Positions 1 to 6,984 of a DNA stretch of 10,024 nucleotides are shown here, piece after piece. This DNA comes from Dunaliella salina. Lineage: Eukaryota; Chlorophyta; Chlorophyceae; Chlamydomonadales; Dunaliellaceae. A program made the translations under genes and the position numbers. The notes under the pieces are model-generated. The model was given only the letters and a program-made list of their open reading frames with translations, was not told the DNA's origin and made no database searches. Each line of letters starts with the position of its first letter. The stretch's first letter is position 1. The DNA is taken from NCBI GenBank assembly GCA_002284615.2, contig MU069629.1, forward strand, positions 361,949-371,972, read 5' to 3'.

Positions 1-10
1 AAATTTGTTT

Positions 11-588
11 CTAAGTACAATCTGAAAAACAATGGCCTTTCTTTCCACAACGGAAGCACGTGTTCATCTCATGGCATTGGATACGGTGCCCATAATCAAT
101 GCTGTGTTCACCCCTAATGAGATCTGTTAAATAGCGCATGATCTCATGCACAGCAATGCATAACATTTCAAGCTGCAGATCTCTCTTGGTAACATCTGAG
201 AACTTGGCCTCTGAAAATGCTCCTCCTCGCACCTTGTCGATTCCATACTTGTACATCAATTCAAAGACCTGTGGAATAGGCAGGACAACAAGATATGTTC
301 CAAAGGCAAGTACAAGCATGAGGAATCAAGCACTGTGAATTAAAGCCGTCACAATGCCTGAAAATGACATCAAAAAAACCTACCTTAGCATTCTCGTCAC
401 GGGGGTGATTGATTGGAAAGGTTTCTTCTGGCTCAGGATCCAGAGGGCAGTAGAGCCTCGTGAAGGCAGCGCCTGGAAAATTTGCGTCAGCTGCGCCACG
501 GTGCTCCTTCATGCGCTCTTCTAGACGTGATGTACTGCCAACATAAAATCTGTCACCCTCCAAGCGGAGTACGTAACCAGTTTGTGTC
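11..588 (-). CDS. GIY-YIG nuclease-like / CCHC zinc-knuckle protein, last two exons
   Basis: Two minus-strand exons, 588-384 and 268-11, join in phase 0 across a 115-bp intron. Exon 588-384 follows an acceptor-like CCTTTTTCCCAG and encodes a GIY-YIG-type core: TGYVLRLEGDRFYVGST, where YVL and YVG stand in for the GIY and YIG strands, then the helix RLEERMKEH with the expected Arg and His, then FTRLY. It ends AAG|GTAGGT. Exon 268-11 follows CTATTCCACAG and reads VFELMYKYGIDKVRGGAFSE, a helical stretch, then the zinc knuckle CFRCGKKGHCFSDC (CX2CX4HX4C), two codons before a TAG stop. Known of the family: GIY-YIG domains cut or nick DNA, and algal and giant-virus proteins pair a GIY-YIG-like module with a Y-G-I-D-x-V-R-G-G block and a zinc knuckle. 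Inference: a nucleic-acid-binding, perhaps nicking protein. The usual GIY-YIG glutamate is not obvious, so activity is uncertain. The first base of exon 588 completes a codon from an upstream exon. Confidence 0.72.
269..383 (-). other. Spliceosomal intron, 115 bp
   Basis: On the minus strand this begins GTAGGTTTTTTTG and ends TTGTTGTCCTGCCTATTCCACAG. Removing it joins HPRDENAK to VFELMYKYGID without changing frame. Read through, the frame enters a stop-containing stretch with no family resemblance. The joined protein matches the expected spacing between a GIY-YIG core and the GIDKVRGG block. It is the best-supported intron in the window and the main evidence that the DNA is eukaryotic nuclear. 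Confidence 0.72.
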
Positions 589-1502
589 CTGGGAAAAAGG
601 CATGTGTATATGTAATGTCTTTCTTTTGGAGATTCTTGGAGATTTTATTGTCAGACAAACTGTCATGCATGTGTCATGCCATGGCTTGCAGAATCCCCTG
701 CTGCAAGAAAGCTTAAAACCTCATGCCACACAGGCCCAATGATGCCCAATCTGTAGCTGCAGGACCAGGCAGTGGTGAAAGGGCTGATGATGGTTGCCTG
801 CAACCATCATCATTGCTTGGCATGAAGAAGTGTGAGGGCAGCTGGAATACCAAGGGTCATTTTGTGGGTCATTTTGTGGGGTATTATACACTACGTAGTA
901 TATGACACAGCTGCACCTTTACTTGTAACTTTCCTTCCCAACAGCTTGCAAATTCTTTGAAATGGAGTCCAGCCAAAGCTTTTGGCAAAAGCCAGCAAAA
1001 CTAAGGCCATCCTTTCAAATCAAAAAGAGAAACTCAGCTTCATTGCCTACCTGGCAGAGTAGCTAGAAGGAGAATGAGCTTCAGGGTGTACTCCTGGCTG
1101 ATCTACTATGCCCACCTGCAAGGAGACAGGGTGTAATTGGATTGTCAGTGCAGCAGTGTCACATGCACAAGGAAGATGCAGGAGCTCACTTTGAGCAGAT
1201 CCGTTTTACTGGTTTCACATTTGGTTGCCAAATTGATGGAAAAAAAAGAAAAGAAAGGAAAACTATGCAAGCAGAATGTGTTCTCCATACATAAATGACG
1301 GAAAAAAGAGGCACTTTGGCTTGAGGGAGCCGCAAGTTGTCCCCGCCAACAGAAACTGAAAGAACAGAGTGGGCTCACACAGCTTGCCTAGTTGTTAGTG
1401 TGCATATTGTGAATGCAGAGCCAGGAACATCCGCGTTGCTGGAAGTTCCAAAAAGCGCCAGCGTAAGTGTGAGCATCTTCAATTCATTGCACACATATGT
1501 AC
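589..1502. other. No confident gene; possible intron of the GIY-YIG gene
   Basis: No coding stretch here resembles a protein family on either strand. If the block at 1503-1888 is the first exon of the GIY-YIG gene, this is its 914-bp intron: on the minus strand it would start GTACAT and end with the pyrimidine-rich TTTTTCCCAG. It contains a perfect 12-bp hairpin (785-812), a tandem pair of 12-mers GGGTCATTTTGT (854-865 and 866-877), and an A/G-rich run near 1239-1262. Confidence 0.35.
785..812. repeat. Perfect 12-bp inverted repeat (hairpin)
   Basis: TGATGATGGTTG (785-796) and CAACCATCATCA (801-812) are exact reverse complements separated by CCTG. A tight stem-loop could form in DNA or in RNA from either strand. 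There is no adjacent T-run or gene end to suggest a terminator, so its role is unknown. Confidence 0.8.
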
Positions 1503-1888
1503 GTATCGTCCAGGCCAGGCCATAGCCTTTCAATCGGTGCTCCAAACCTTTCGAGGCCCTTGGCAAGGCATGTTGGCAAAGAGCAAGCAATTTCGATGGA
1601 GGCCCTGCTTCCACGAGGCACTTGTGCCTCGAAAATCGTACACACCTTCGTTTTACTGGCACCAGCTCCCTCAAATATGTGCTTGACAAGGTGCCACCTG
1701 GCGATGATCTCCGCATCGGTTTTATTGGGGTCGTAAGGCAGCACACCATCGGCATAAAATTTGTCTCGAAGGTCCCCAACAGTGACTCGCAGGGCAGAGG
1801 TAGACTTTCTTACAGGAAGTGTTCGGCCCACGCTCTGGATTGCCGAATTGGGGTGGTAAAGGTGCAGCGCATGGCGAAAGGGTAGCAT
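1503..1888 (-). CDS. Candidate first exon of the GIY-YIG gene (unrecognised domain)
   Basis: From an ATG at 1888-1886 the minus strand stays open to 1484 with coding-like composition: a basic, Ser-rich start, then segments such as VTVGDLRDKFYADGVLPYDP, KTDAEIIARWHLVKHIFEG and KVCTIFEAQVPRG. I recognise no family. A donor GATAC|GTACAT after base 1503 leaves two bases, and exon 588-384 starts with one base that completes the codon, so the join is in phase. The summed exon lengths (386+205+258 = 849) are a multiple of three and give 282 residues. A one-in-three phase match could be chance. A second donor in the same phase, GAAAG|GTTTGG, lies upstream within the block. The open stretch above the ATG (up to 1999) is Ser/Phe/Ile-rich and looks more like leader sequence. 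It could also be an exon of a separate gene. Confidence 0.4.
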
Positions 1889-2437
1889 GGGCGAGGAAGA
1901 ATGGGAAAGAATGGGATCGAAAAGGAAATAAAAACGGATATACAATGGTTCAAGTTTATTATTTCCTTGACGCACGAGGGAAGAGAGAAGCACTGGCACG
2001 CGTGCACATTATCAGCAATGTGTTTGCTTCGATGAAAAAGAATTTTCATTTCTAATTTTTAAAAGTGTCCGGGAGGAAATCATAAATAAGAACCGCCGTA
2101 AGATTCTGTTTGATCTATGAGATGCGCACTGGTAGTCTTCAATAAAATCAAATAAAAAAGCAATTATTTATTGTTTCGATGTCATCCAAAAAGCTCTTTT
2201 GTGGCAGCGAAAAATGAATTGCGTCTTGATTTATGGTTGTCCAGCCCAGCAACTTGTACAAGTCCTTACATTTGAGTGCCTGAAGCGCTTTGTCTAATCT
2301 TTTCTTCTATGGAACACAAGAGGGCAGAAGTTCTTGTAGCCCTGCTACGTTCGGCCCATGCCCGCCATTGCCTTGGCATTGAATGGTCAAAAAAGTAGCG
2401 TGGGAGTCGTCGGAAAAGTTGTAACTGTTGATAACGG
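1889..2437. other. Intergenic, no gene seen; AT-rich centre
   Basis: This could hold the promoter and leader of the minus-strand gene starting near 1888, but no clear TATA element could be assigned. Bases 2040-2175 are AT-rich and contain two AATAAA-like words on the plus strand near 2140-2156. These could end a plus-strand transcript, but no coding sequence precedes them. The overlapping open frames on both strands show no family resemblance. Confidence 0.4.
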
Positions 2438-3110
2438 CTTGATTCAACCAGAATCAACCAGGAAAAAGCCAGTTGAAAAAGCCCGGGCCTAGCGTAGAAA
2501 ATGGCTATTTCAACCACGGTTGATTCCTCTTTGATTCAATGGGAAAAATGGTTGATTCAACGACGGTTGATTATGTCTTGAAACAATTGGTGATTAACCG
2601 TGGTTGAGTATGAGTGAATCAACCACTAATCAATCAGGATGGTTGATTCAATTGCAGTTGAAAAAGCCCGGGCCTAGCGTAGAAAATGGCTGTTTCAACC
2701 GTGGTTGATTTTCTGTTAATCAAGTGGCAATCAAGACTAGTTGTTCCTGATTGAATCACCTGACTTTCAAGCTGATTGGTTGATCCAATCTCATTGAAAA
2801 AGCCCGGGCCTAGCGTAGAAAATGGCTGTTTCAACCGTGGTTGATTTTCTGTTTAATCAAGTGGCGGTTAAGACTTGTTGTTTCCTGGTCGAATCACCAA
2901 ACCTTCAAGCTGATTGGTTGATTCAATGCAGTTGAAAAAGCCCGGGCCTCGCGTTGAAAATGGCTGTTTCAACTGTGGTCCATAACCTGTTGAATCAAGT
3001 GGCGATCAAGACTAGTTGTTTCTTGGTCGATTCACCTGTCAACAGCCAAGGTGCCTGGTTGATTTCTTTTGGTTGATTTCCTGTTGAATCATCAATTCTC
3101 CAGTTGAAAC
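2438..3110. repeat. Minisatellite array 1: ~137-bp units rich in GGTTGA/TCAACC
   Basis: A conserved core containing TTGAAAAAGCCCGGGCCT, then AGCGTAGAAAATGGCT, then TTTCAACC-GTGGTTGATT starts at about 2472, 2657, 2793 and 2931, so spacings are 185, 136 and 138. The rest of each unit (AATCAAGTGGC, TCAAGACTAGTTGT, CTTCAAGCTGATTGGTTGAT) also repeats, with point changes and small indels. The words GGTTGA, TTGATT and their complements recur throughout, in the spacer too, often as inverted pairs such as TCAACC-GT-GGTTGA. The 5' copy has the longest spacer, with extra GGTTGATT words. Short open frames across the array are by-products of the repetition and should not be annotated as genes. Confidence 0.85.
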
Positions 3111-3501
3111 ATGTGAGAACCAAGCAACATGTACTAGCCAAATAGGCGTGTAGCAACAAGAGTCAAACAACTTCCATCCAGCCATGGAAGATGCACAGCA
3201 AGCACTACATGTTTTCAACATCTGTTAAATTGCATGGCAGACTTCATTGGCATGACGACCATACATGCATGCAAAGGGGATCAAGTGTAAAGTACCCTGC
3301 TCTGGGTAAGCAATCATGGCATGTCCATGTCCACCATCTTAAATGCAAGATGGCATCTGACATACGGATGTTCAAAGTCATCGTCACACCTCAATCATCA
3401 GTGCATTATCTAAAGCAAACTTGATGCTCACTGCATATCCAGCTGCATAACCAAGTTTGGGAATTCTGCAGTGACATTCTTCCCTTCCACTCGCACGGAT
3501 T
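3111..3501. other. No gene seen; downstream flank of the minus-strand exon
   Basis: This stretch has no supportable reading frame. If 3502-3627 is a terminal exon, the upper part is its 3' untranslated region. A small perfect inverted repeat, CCATCTT (3334-3340) and AAGATGG (3347-3353) around AAATGC, is present. CATG-containing words are frequent (near 3190, 3265 and 3320). Confidence 0.4.
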
Positions 3502-3627
3502 TCACTTCCTCCACCCTCCAAATGCAGCCATTTCAGCTTCCAGCTGCTCCATCATTTCCTTCCATCGAGGCTCATGCCGTTGGCCTCTTTGCTTCTCCTG
3601 GAAGGGGTCGATCAAAAGCATCTTGAT
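3502..3627 (-). CDS. Probable terminal exon of an unidentified gene
   Basis: On the minus strand a CT-rich tract followed by GTGCATGCAG forms an acceptor just before ATC AAG ATG. The frame then reads IKMLLIDPFQEKQRGQ, RHEPRWKEMMEQLEAEM, AAFGGWRK and a TGA stop, 41 residues in all. Composition is strongly coding-like: an amphipathic, charged helix (WKEMMEQLEAEMAAF) that could form a short coiled coil. I do not recognise a family. The continuation upstream of the acceptor reads through the (CT)n microsatellite as Ser/Leu repeats, which supports splicing there. The preceding exon may be the one at 4581-4744 or another not identified. That exon ends on a codon boundary and this one can begin on one, so the pair is phase-compatible but not proven. 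Confidence 0.45.
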   Translation of the reverse strand: MKMLLIDPFQEKQRGQRHEPRWKEMMEQLEAEMAAFGGWRK

Positions 3628-3646
3628 CTGCATGCACACTTGGTGA

Positions 3647-3665
3647 GTGAGAGAGAGAGAGCGAG
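3647..3665. repeat. (GA)n/(CT)n microsatellite, possible polypyrimidine tract
   Basis: A run of GA dinucleotides on the plus strand. On the minus strand it is CTCTCTCTCTCTC about 20 bases before the CAG acceptor of the exon at 3627, where a polypyrimidine tract would sit. Confidence 0.7.
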
Positions 3666-4580
3666 CATATTGGGTCCCAACTATTTGCCTCCTTCCCCAG
3701 TGCACCTTGGAAATCAGTCCTCATCCTCAAGATGTTCCAATTTTACAGCCATGAAATCAAGCAAATGAAATCCTGAACCTCGAACAAGTGCGTGCATGCT
3801 GAAAAGTTAGTGAATGCTAAGTCTGTGTCAAATGATGTTGGCGTGAGCATGTTTCTGCAAACAATGCCAGTGCATGCAGAGTCAATGAAAGCAGTGTCTC
3901 TGGAGCATCAGTGCACTGTAATGTCAGTTAACTCACTCTGTTTCAATGCAAAATCAAAAGAAGTGTAAGCAGTGTTCAGGGAAAATAAAAAACAGTGCAA
4001 TGTCAGTGCAAGCATATCCAACAAGCAAACTCAAAGCAAGCAGTGTCCAGGCAAAATAAAAAGCTGTAAAAGAAATTCCAGCGCAATGTCTAGGCCCTGT
4101 AAGCTTGCTGTTTGTGCCAGCAGAGCCTGTGCAGACATTTTCTGTAAGAGCAATGCTAGAGCATGTCAGGGCAAACAAGTTATGCCAGCGCAAGCAGCGT
4201 ATGTGCAGGCACCTCCTGGGACAACAACTCCAGAGCAAGAATGGTTGAGCAAAATTGTCCAGTCCAGTGTCAAAATGTCTGTGCTGCATTGCCAATGTCT
4301 GTGTCTAAAATCCTAGCGCATTTGTTTCAAGGTCATTACAGAGACAAGAAGTGAGAGCCAAGGCAACTCATTCACACACCTAAGTGCCACCGCAGCCGGC
4401 ACACCTACTTTGGGTTCAAGTCACAGCTCATCTCTACAACCAATCCATGACCGCTACCCATCGCAGCATGCAGGCGTTCCTTGTGTCCCTACATTGAAGC
4501 CCTCTGCCCACCTTGGTGTCTGACCCATGATACTATCCCGGACTTAAATAATTAGCGCACTTAGCACCACTGGAACTCAC
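3666..4580. other. Degenerate short-repeat region, no confident gene
   Basis: From about 3780 to 4330 the plus strand is dominated by variants of CAGTG, GCAATGTC, CAAGCA and CCAG(C/G). The clearest pair is AAGCAGTGT(T/C)CAGG(G/C)AAAATAAAAA at about 3968 and 4039, a 71-bp period. Open frames exist on both strands (roughly 3954-4316), but they are Cys/Ser/Ala/Gln-rich products of the repeat and overlap each other, so I do not call them genes. 4340-4580 has no repeat and no convincing coding signal. Confidence 0.5.
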
Positions 4581-4744
4581 CGTGAAGGCAGTGCAAGCCA
4601 GTGACTTGAACGTCATGATTGGCATGTCAATGACCTGCATGGTCTGTAGGTTGACCACCCCGCCAAAGGTGTCTGCCAAACACAGCAAAAACGGTAGGTT
4701 GTCGAACGATTTGCTAACCCTGCCGTACGAGGTGCTCCAAGAAT
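4581..4744 (-). CDS. Probable internal exon of an unidentified gene
   Basis: On the minus strand GGTGCATGCAG|AT gives an acceptor, and TTCACG|GTGAGT gives a near-consensus donor. The 164-bp block between them is open and reads SWSTSYGRVSKSFDN, LPFLLCLADTFGGVVNLQ, TMQVIDMPIMTFKS and LACTAFT. The alternation of hydrophobic strands with GG and small polar turns would suit a beta-propeller or similar beta-rich domain, but I cannot name a family. Its start completes a split codon and its end is on a codon boundary. Just upstream, 4864-4760 on the minus strand contains other coding-like pieces in other frames (ETYLLAAKVTNLLPAPRK), next to three ambiguous bases. An indel or assembly error may be hiding a longer exon. 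Confidence 0.42.
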
Positions 4745-4891
4745 CTGCATGCACCAGTTCTTCAGGGTGCCATCTCGCGAGCCATCAGCTTCTGCTGTTT
4801 GTTCTTCCTGGGTGCAGGCAGCAGGTTGGTGACCTTTGCAGCCAACAGGTAGGTCTCCCACTGCNAGCAAGCAGGCANGTNTGGAATTTAG

Positions 4892-5011
4892 GGTGAATGG
4901 GCAGTGTGAAACAAGTACCCGATGCTATAATGACTTGTCTAACTCATTGCGTCACTTAGCGACTCACTCATAACCCTCGGTGAATGGGCAGTGCGAAACA
5001 AGTACCCGATG
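4892..5011 (+). repeat. Spaced direct repeat, 33 bp, period 87
   Basis: GGTGAATGGGCAGTG plus GAAACAAGTACCCGATG occurs at 4892-4924 and again at 4979-5011 with one T/C difference. The 54-bp spacer contains GCGTCACTTAGCGACTCACTC. Ambiguous bases at 4865, 4878 and 4881 lie just upstream, so local assembly uncertainty is possible. The right copy runs directly into the decayed region below. Confidence 0.8.
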
Positions 5012-5612
5012 GGCTTGTGTGCGTCCTCCGCTCTTAGTCTTGGTGACCTCCCGGAGTTAGGTTTAAGCCGTGTCCAACCTCGTGTTGGGCACTCTCCCAC
5101 CCAGGGGGCGGGTCCCGCAGTATTGCTTTTGCTGTTGTTACCAGCGCTGTGAGGGAGGTCCCCCCGGCTCCATCCTTTGGCTCTTGCCCGAGACAGTAGG
5201 GAGTTGAGCTCCAGCTAGTCAGATGGGGGTTTGGTAGTGCAAGTTCTGCGCGTGGGTGGCTATCTTCTAATGCCTGTTTTGCTGGTGCCTCAGTCTCTCT
5301 TCACTTTACTTTGCTGTTCCATGGCCTTAGAGCTGCCCCTTGTGGGCCTTTGCCTGTGTTTGTTCGTTTAGAAGCCCCCAGCTTGTCATTTGTCTGGGCC
5401 TGAACTTTAGCAGGCGTTCTCTCCTTCTAATCTCTTCTTTTGAACTCAGCCTTGGTCCCTTTTGCCAAAACTGGCTGTGCTTATCCTGTATTATCTCAAG
5501 CGGATTGAAACCTGATTTTCCTGAGCCTGTGTGACATTTTTGTCATTGCCCCAGTCCTAGTAAGATCGCTATCTCCCGATGGACACGTGTAAACAAAAAA
5601 AAAGAAACAAAC
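5012..5612 (-). pseudogene. Possible decayed 5' part of a retroelement (antisense), otherwise non-coding
   Basis: No intact gene is present. The plus strand is T/C/G-rich. Read on the minus strand from about 5590 down, it gives TCPSGDSDLTRTGAMTKMS, then in the next frame TQAQENQV, GKRDQG, KKRLEGENAC, TNKHRQRPTRGSSKAME and RARAKGWSRGDLPHS, interrupted by many stops. The K/R/Q-rich, low-hydrophobic character would suit the N-terminal or ORF1-like part of a non-LTR element. The assignment rests on composition and a vague memory of similar algal sequences. The A-rich run at 5591-5612 borders copy A of the reverse transcriptase and could alternatively be a poly(A) remnant of a plus-strand insertion. 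Confidence 0.2.
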
Positions 5613-5625
5613 AAGTGATCTGTAA

Positions 5626-6313
5626 GTGCGACACATAAGTTTTCTTAAGAGCACGCTGGGTGTCAAGTCAAGCGCACCACTCCAAGCTGGGCTGTGCTGA
5701 GGGAGTGTGGCCATGAGCCGCTTCAGTTTTACTGGTTCAGATCTGTTTGTTGTCAAAATGTGTAATAGCATACTGAGGTCTAGCAGTGAGACATTGGAAA
5801 GCATGCTGAAAGCAGGTTTGGACATTCATTCACGTGAGCCATCCTGCCAGACTGCTCAAAATTTAGATGCCTTCCGAAGCCTACGGCGTTGTGATTTCTT
5901 TGTGCAAGCTGTGCGACAGGGGTCTATTTCTATTTAAGAGTTTACTGATGACCTAAGGCTTTGGTTGCGGGCAGTGTGGAGAGATGTTGAGGGAACCTGC
6001 GGGACACTTACAGTAAACTGGTAACTTAACAATCTTTCTTTGCAGTGCCTTTTAATCACAACGTGCGTGCCCCTGCCCGTTTACCAAGGCACTTGCATTT
6101 GGATTTGCCTCAACATGTCATGAAGAATGTTAGCCGTTTCAGACTTAGGGCACACACCCTGAAGGCGGAGACAGCAGCTTGGGATATTCGGAACTCTCCG
6201 AGAAGAGTCTTTTATGCGATTGCCGTCCTTGTGATGAGATTCAAGATGAAGCTCATGCCCTCTTGGTGTGCAGAGATGCGGACGTTTGTGCTTCGAGAAG
6301 AAAATATGCTTAA
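5626..6313 (+). pseudogene. Retroelement copy A: decayed reverse transcriptase C-terminal half with CCHC finger
   Basis: The stretch aligns by eye to the C-terminal half of copy B (6985-8446). LGVKSS near 5656 matches SLGVKSS of B. FTGSDLFVVKMCNSIL-SSSETLESMLKA matches FRAIVKFFNNLL-SNSETLRRVLKA. After a TAA at 5935, EFTDDLRLWLRAVWR matches QDFLGDLRYRQQKVWR. After a frame change, LPQHVMKNVSRFRLRAHTL matches KGVMRNVSRFRLRAYCL. After another frame change at about 6195-6221, CRPCDEIQDEAHALLVC and RRKYA match the zinc finger and RRKY of B, with CX2C, H and C retained. There are in-frame stops at 5698, 5935 and 6311 and at least two frameshifts, so it is inactive. No polymerase core is present: it starts already downstream of the YADD region, next to an A-rich run. 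Confidence 0.8.
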
Positions 6314-6649
6314 CTGTTCTGTGAAGACACAAGGCCAGAGCATCAGTTGAACGCAGCAAAGCAGCAGCATGCAGACCTTCGTAAACTTATTAACGCTAAA
6401 GCTGTTACAATTCACCCTATTCTCCTGGGTGTAGGTGGAACTATTTACACTGAGCATACCCTGAAGCAACTCATACATCTAGGATTGGATCAACAGCGTG
6501 CCACAAAGCTTGCTCAACAACTTCATGCCCATTCTGTTCAATATGCCCACAAACTAGTCACCATCCGCCGCGCTATTGAAAATAAGAATACTTCCCACAG
6601 CCAGGCTCTAGAGCCAGGTGCTTCTAGTAACCCTCCAGACCCACATTAG
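6314..6649 (+). pseudogene. Conserved mobile-element tail ORF, joined to copy A
   Basis: The frame of copy A's zinc finger continues past a single TAA as LFCEDTRPEHQLNAAKQQ, then HADLRKLINAKAVTIHPIL, LGVGGTIYTEHTLKQL, LGLDQQRATKLAQQLHAHS, VQYAHKLVTIRRAIE and ends SNPPDPH-TAG. It is much less damaged than the preceding half. It reads as an alternating helix/strand domain with no membrane or signal segment. From memory, similar tails end algal retroelement-type proteins and follow an I-E-x-K-[YF]-C-x-D-T motif reminiscent of a PD-(D/E)XK nuclease. Here the putative catalytic E-x-K would fall just at or before the junction and is absent. The nuclease idea is inference. No good ATG starts it, so it is a fragment. 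Confidence 0.45.
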
Positions 6650-6674
6650 CATTCTCTTATTCATACCTTGTGGT

Positions 6675-6718
6675 GAAGGGGGCACACGGCTCTTTTTTTG
6701 AGCCAATGTGTCACCTTC
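6675..6718 (+). repeat. Imperfect hairpin with T7 loop after the element tail ORF
   Basis: GAAGG-GGG-CACA-C-GGCTC pairs with GAGCC-AA-TGTG-TCA-CCTTC around a T-rich loop. It has five base pairs at each end and about four to six in the middle, with a small mismatch or bulge. It starts 26 bp after the stop of the tail ORF, so it lies in what would be the 3' untranslated region of the element. Many non-LTR elements carry a 3' stem-loop recognised by their reverse transcriptase, so this is a candidate for that role (inference). A pyrimidine-rich tract (TTTTTCTTTTCTTTTC) follows near 6758-6775. Confidence 0.5.
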
Positions 6719-6825
6719 TCCTTAATTGATGTAGGGAGAGTTTCTCTGCCTACGTAGTTTTTCTTTTCTTTTCTTTCTGTTTAACTTCCCTGGTGATTTT
6801 TCAATGGAGCAACCTTATTTACAAC

Positions 6826-6975
6826 AAGCTAATGTCCAGTGGCCGTTCATAATTTCCTCTTGCAACATAACAACAAGCTTTATTTTTTTGTTTCTGAGCT
6901 TATGGACATTATGTTGGCTGGCGAGGACCAGTCACAGGCCGATCACCTGAACACTCTGGCTGAAGGTTCCCCCAT
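6826..6975 (+). pseudogene. Isolated C-terminal tail of a retroelement ORF
   Basis: AVHNFLLQHNNKLYFFVSE and LMDIMLAGEDQSQADHLNT are encoded here, in frame with and directly upstream of the reverse transcriptase block of copy B, so together they form one open frame. The composition (Gln/Asp/Glu, polar end) and my memory of algal elements suggest this sequence normally ends the element protein, after the zinc finger and a segment like RNFWPRLNS. Here it precedes the polymerase, so the order is scrambled. The frame opens at a GTG (6839), not an ATG, after a stop at 6830, so this is not a real start. Assignment as a C-terminal tail is inference. Confidence 0.4.
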
Positions 6976-6984
6976 GCAAACCTG

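Noticed and set aside
2138..2160. Polyadenylation signals (AATAAA-like words)
   Set aside because: They lie in an AT-rich stretch with no coding sequence ending upstream, and green algae more often use TGTAA.
2266..2834. Minus-strand frames containing AIFYARPGLFQL twice
   Set aside because: The repeated peptide is only the translation of the minisatellite core, and no frame is kept through the array.
2438..3110. CRISPR-like array
   Set aside because: The units are 136-185 bp with similar, not unique, spacers and no leader or cas genes; the DNA is eukaryotic.
3954..4316. Overlapping open frames of about 113 residues on both strands
   Set aside because: They come from low-stop, CAGTG/GCA-rich repeat sequence, mirror each other on opposite strands and are Cys/Ser/Ala/Gln-biased with no motif.
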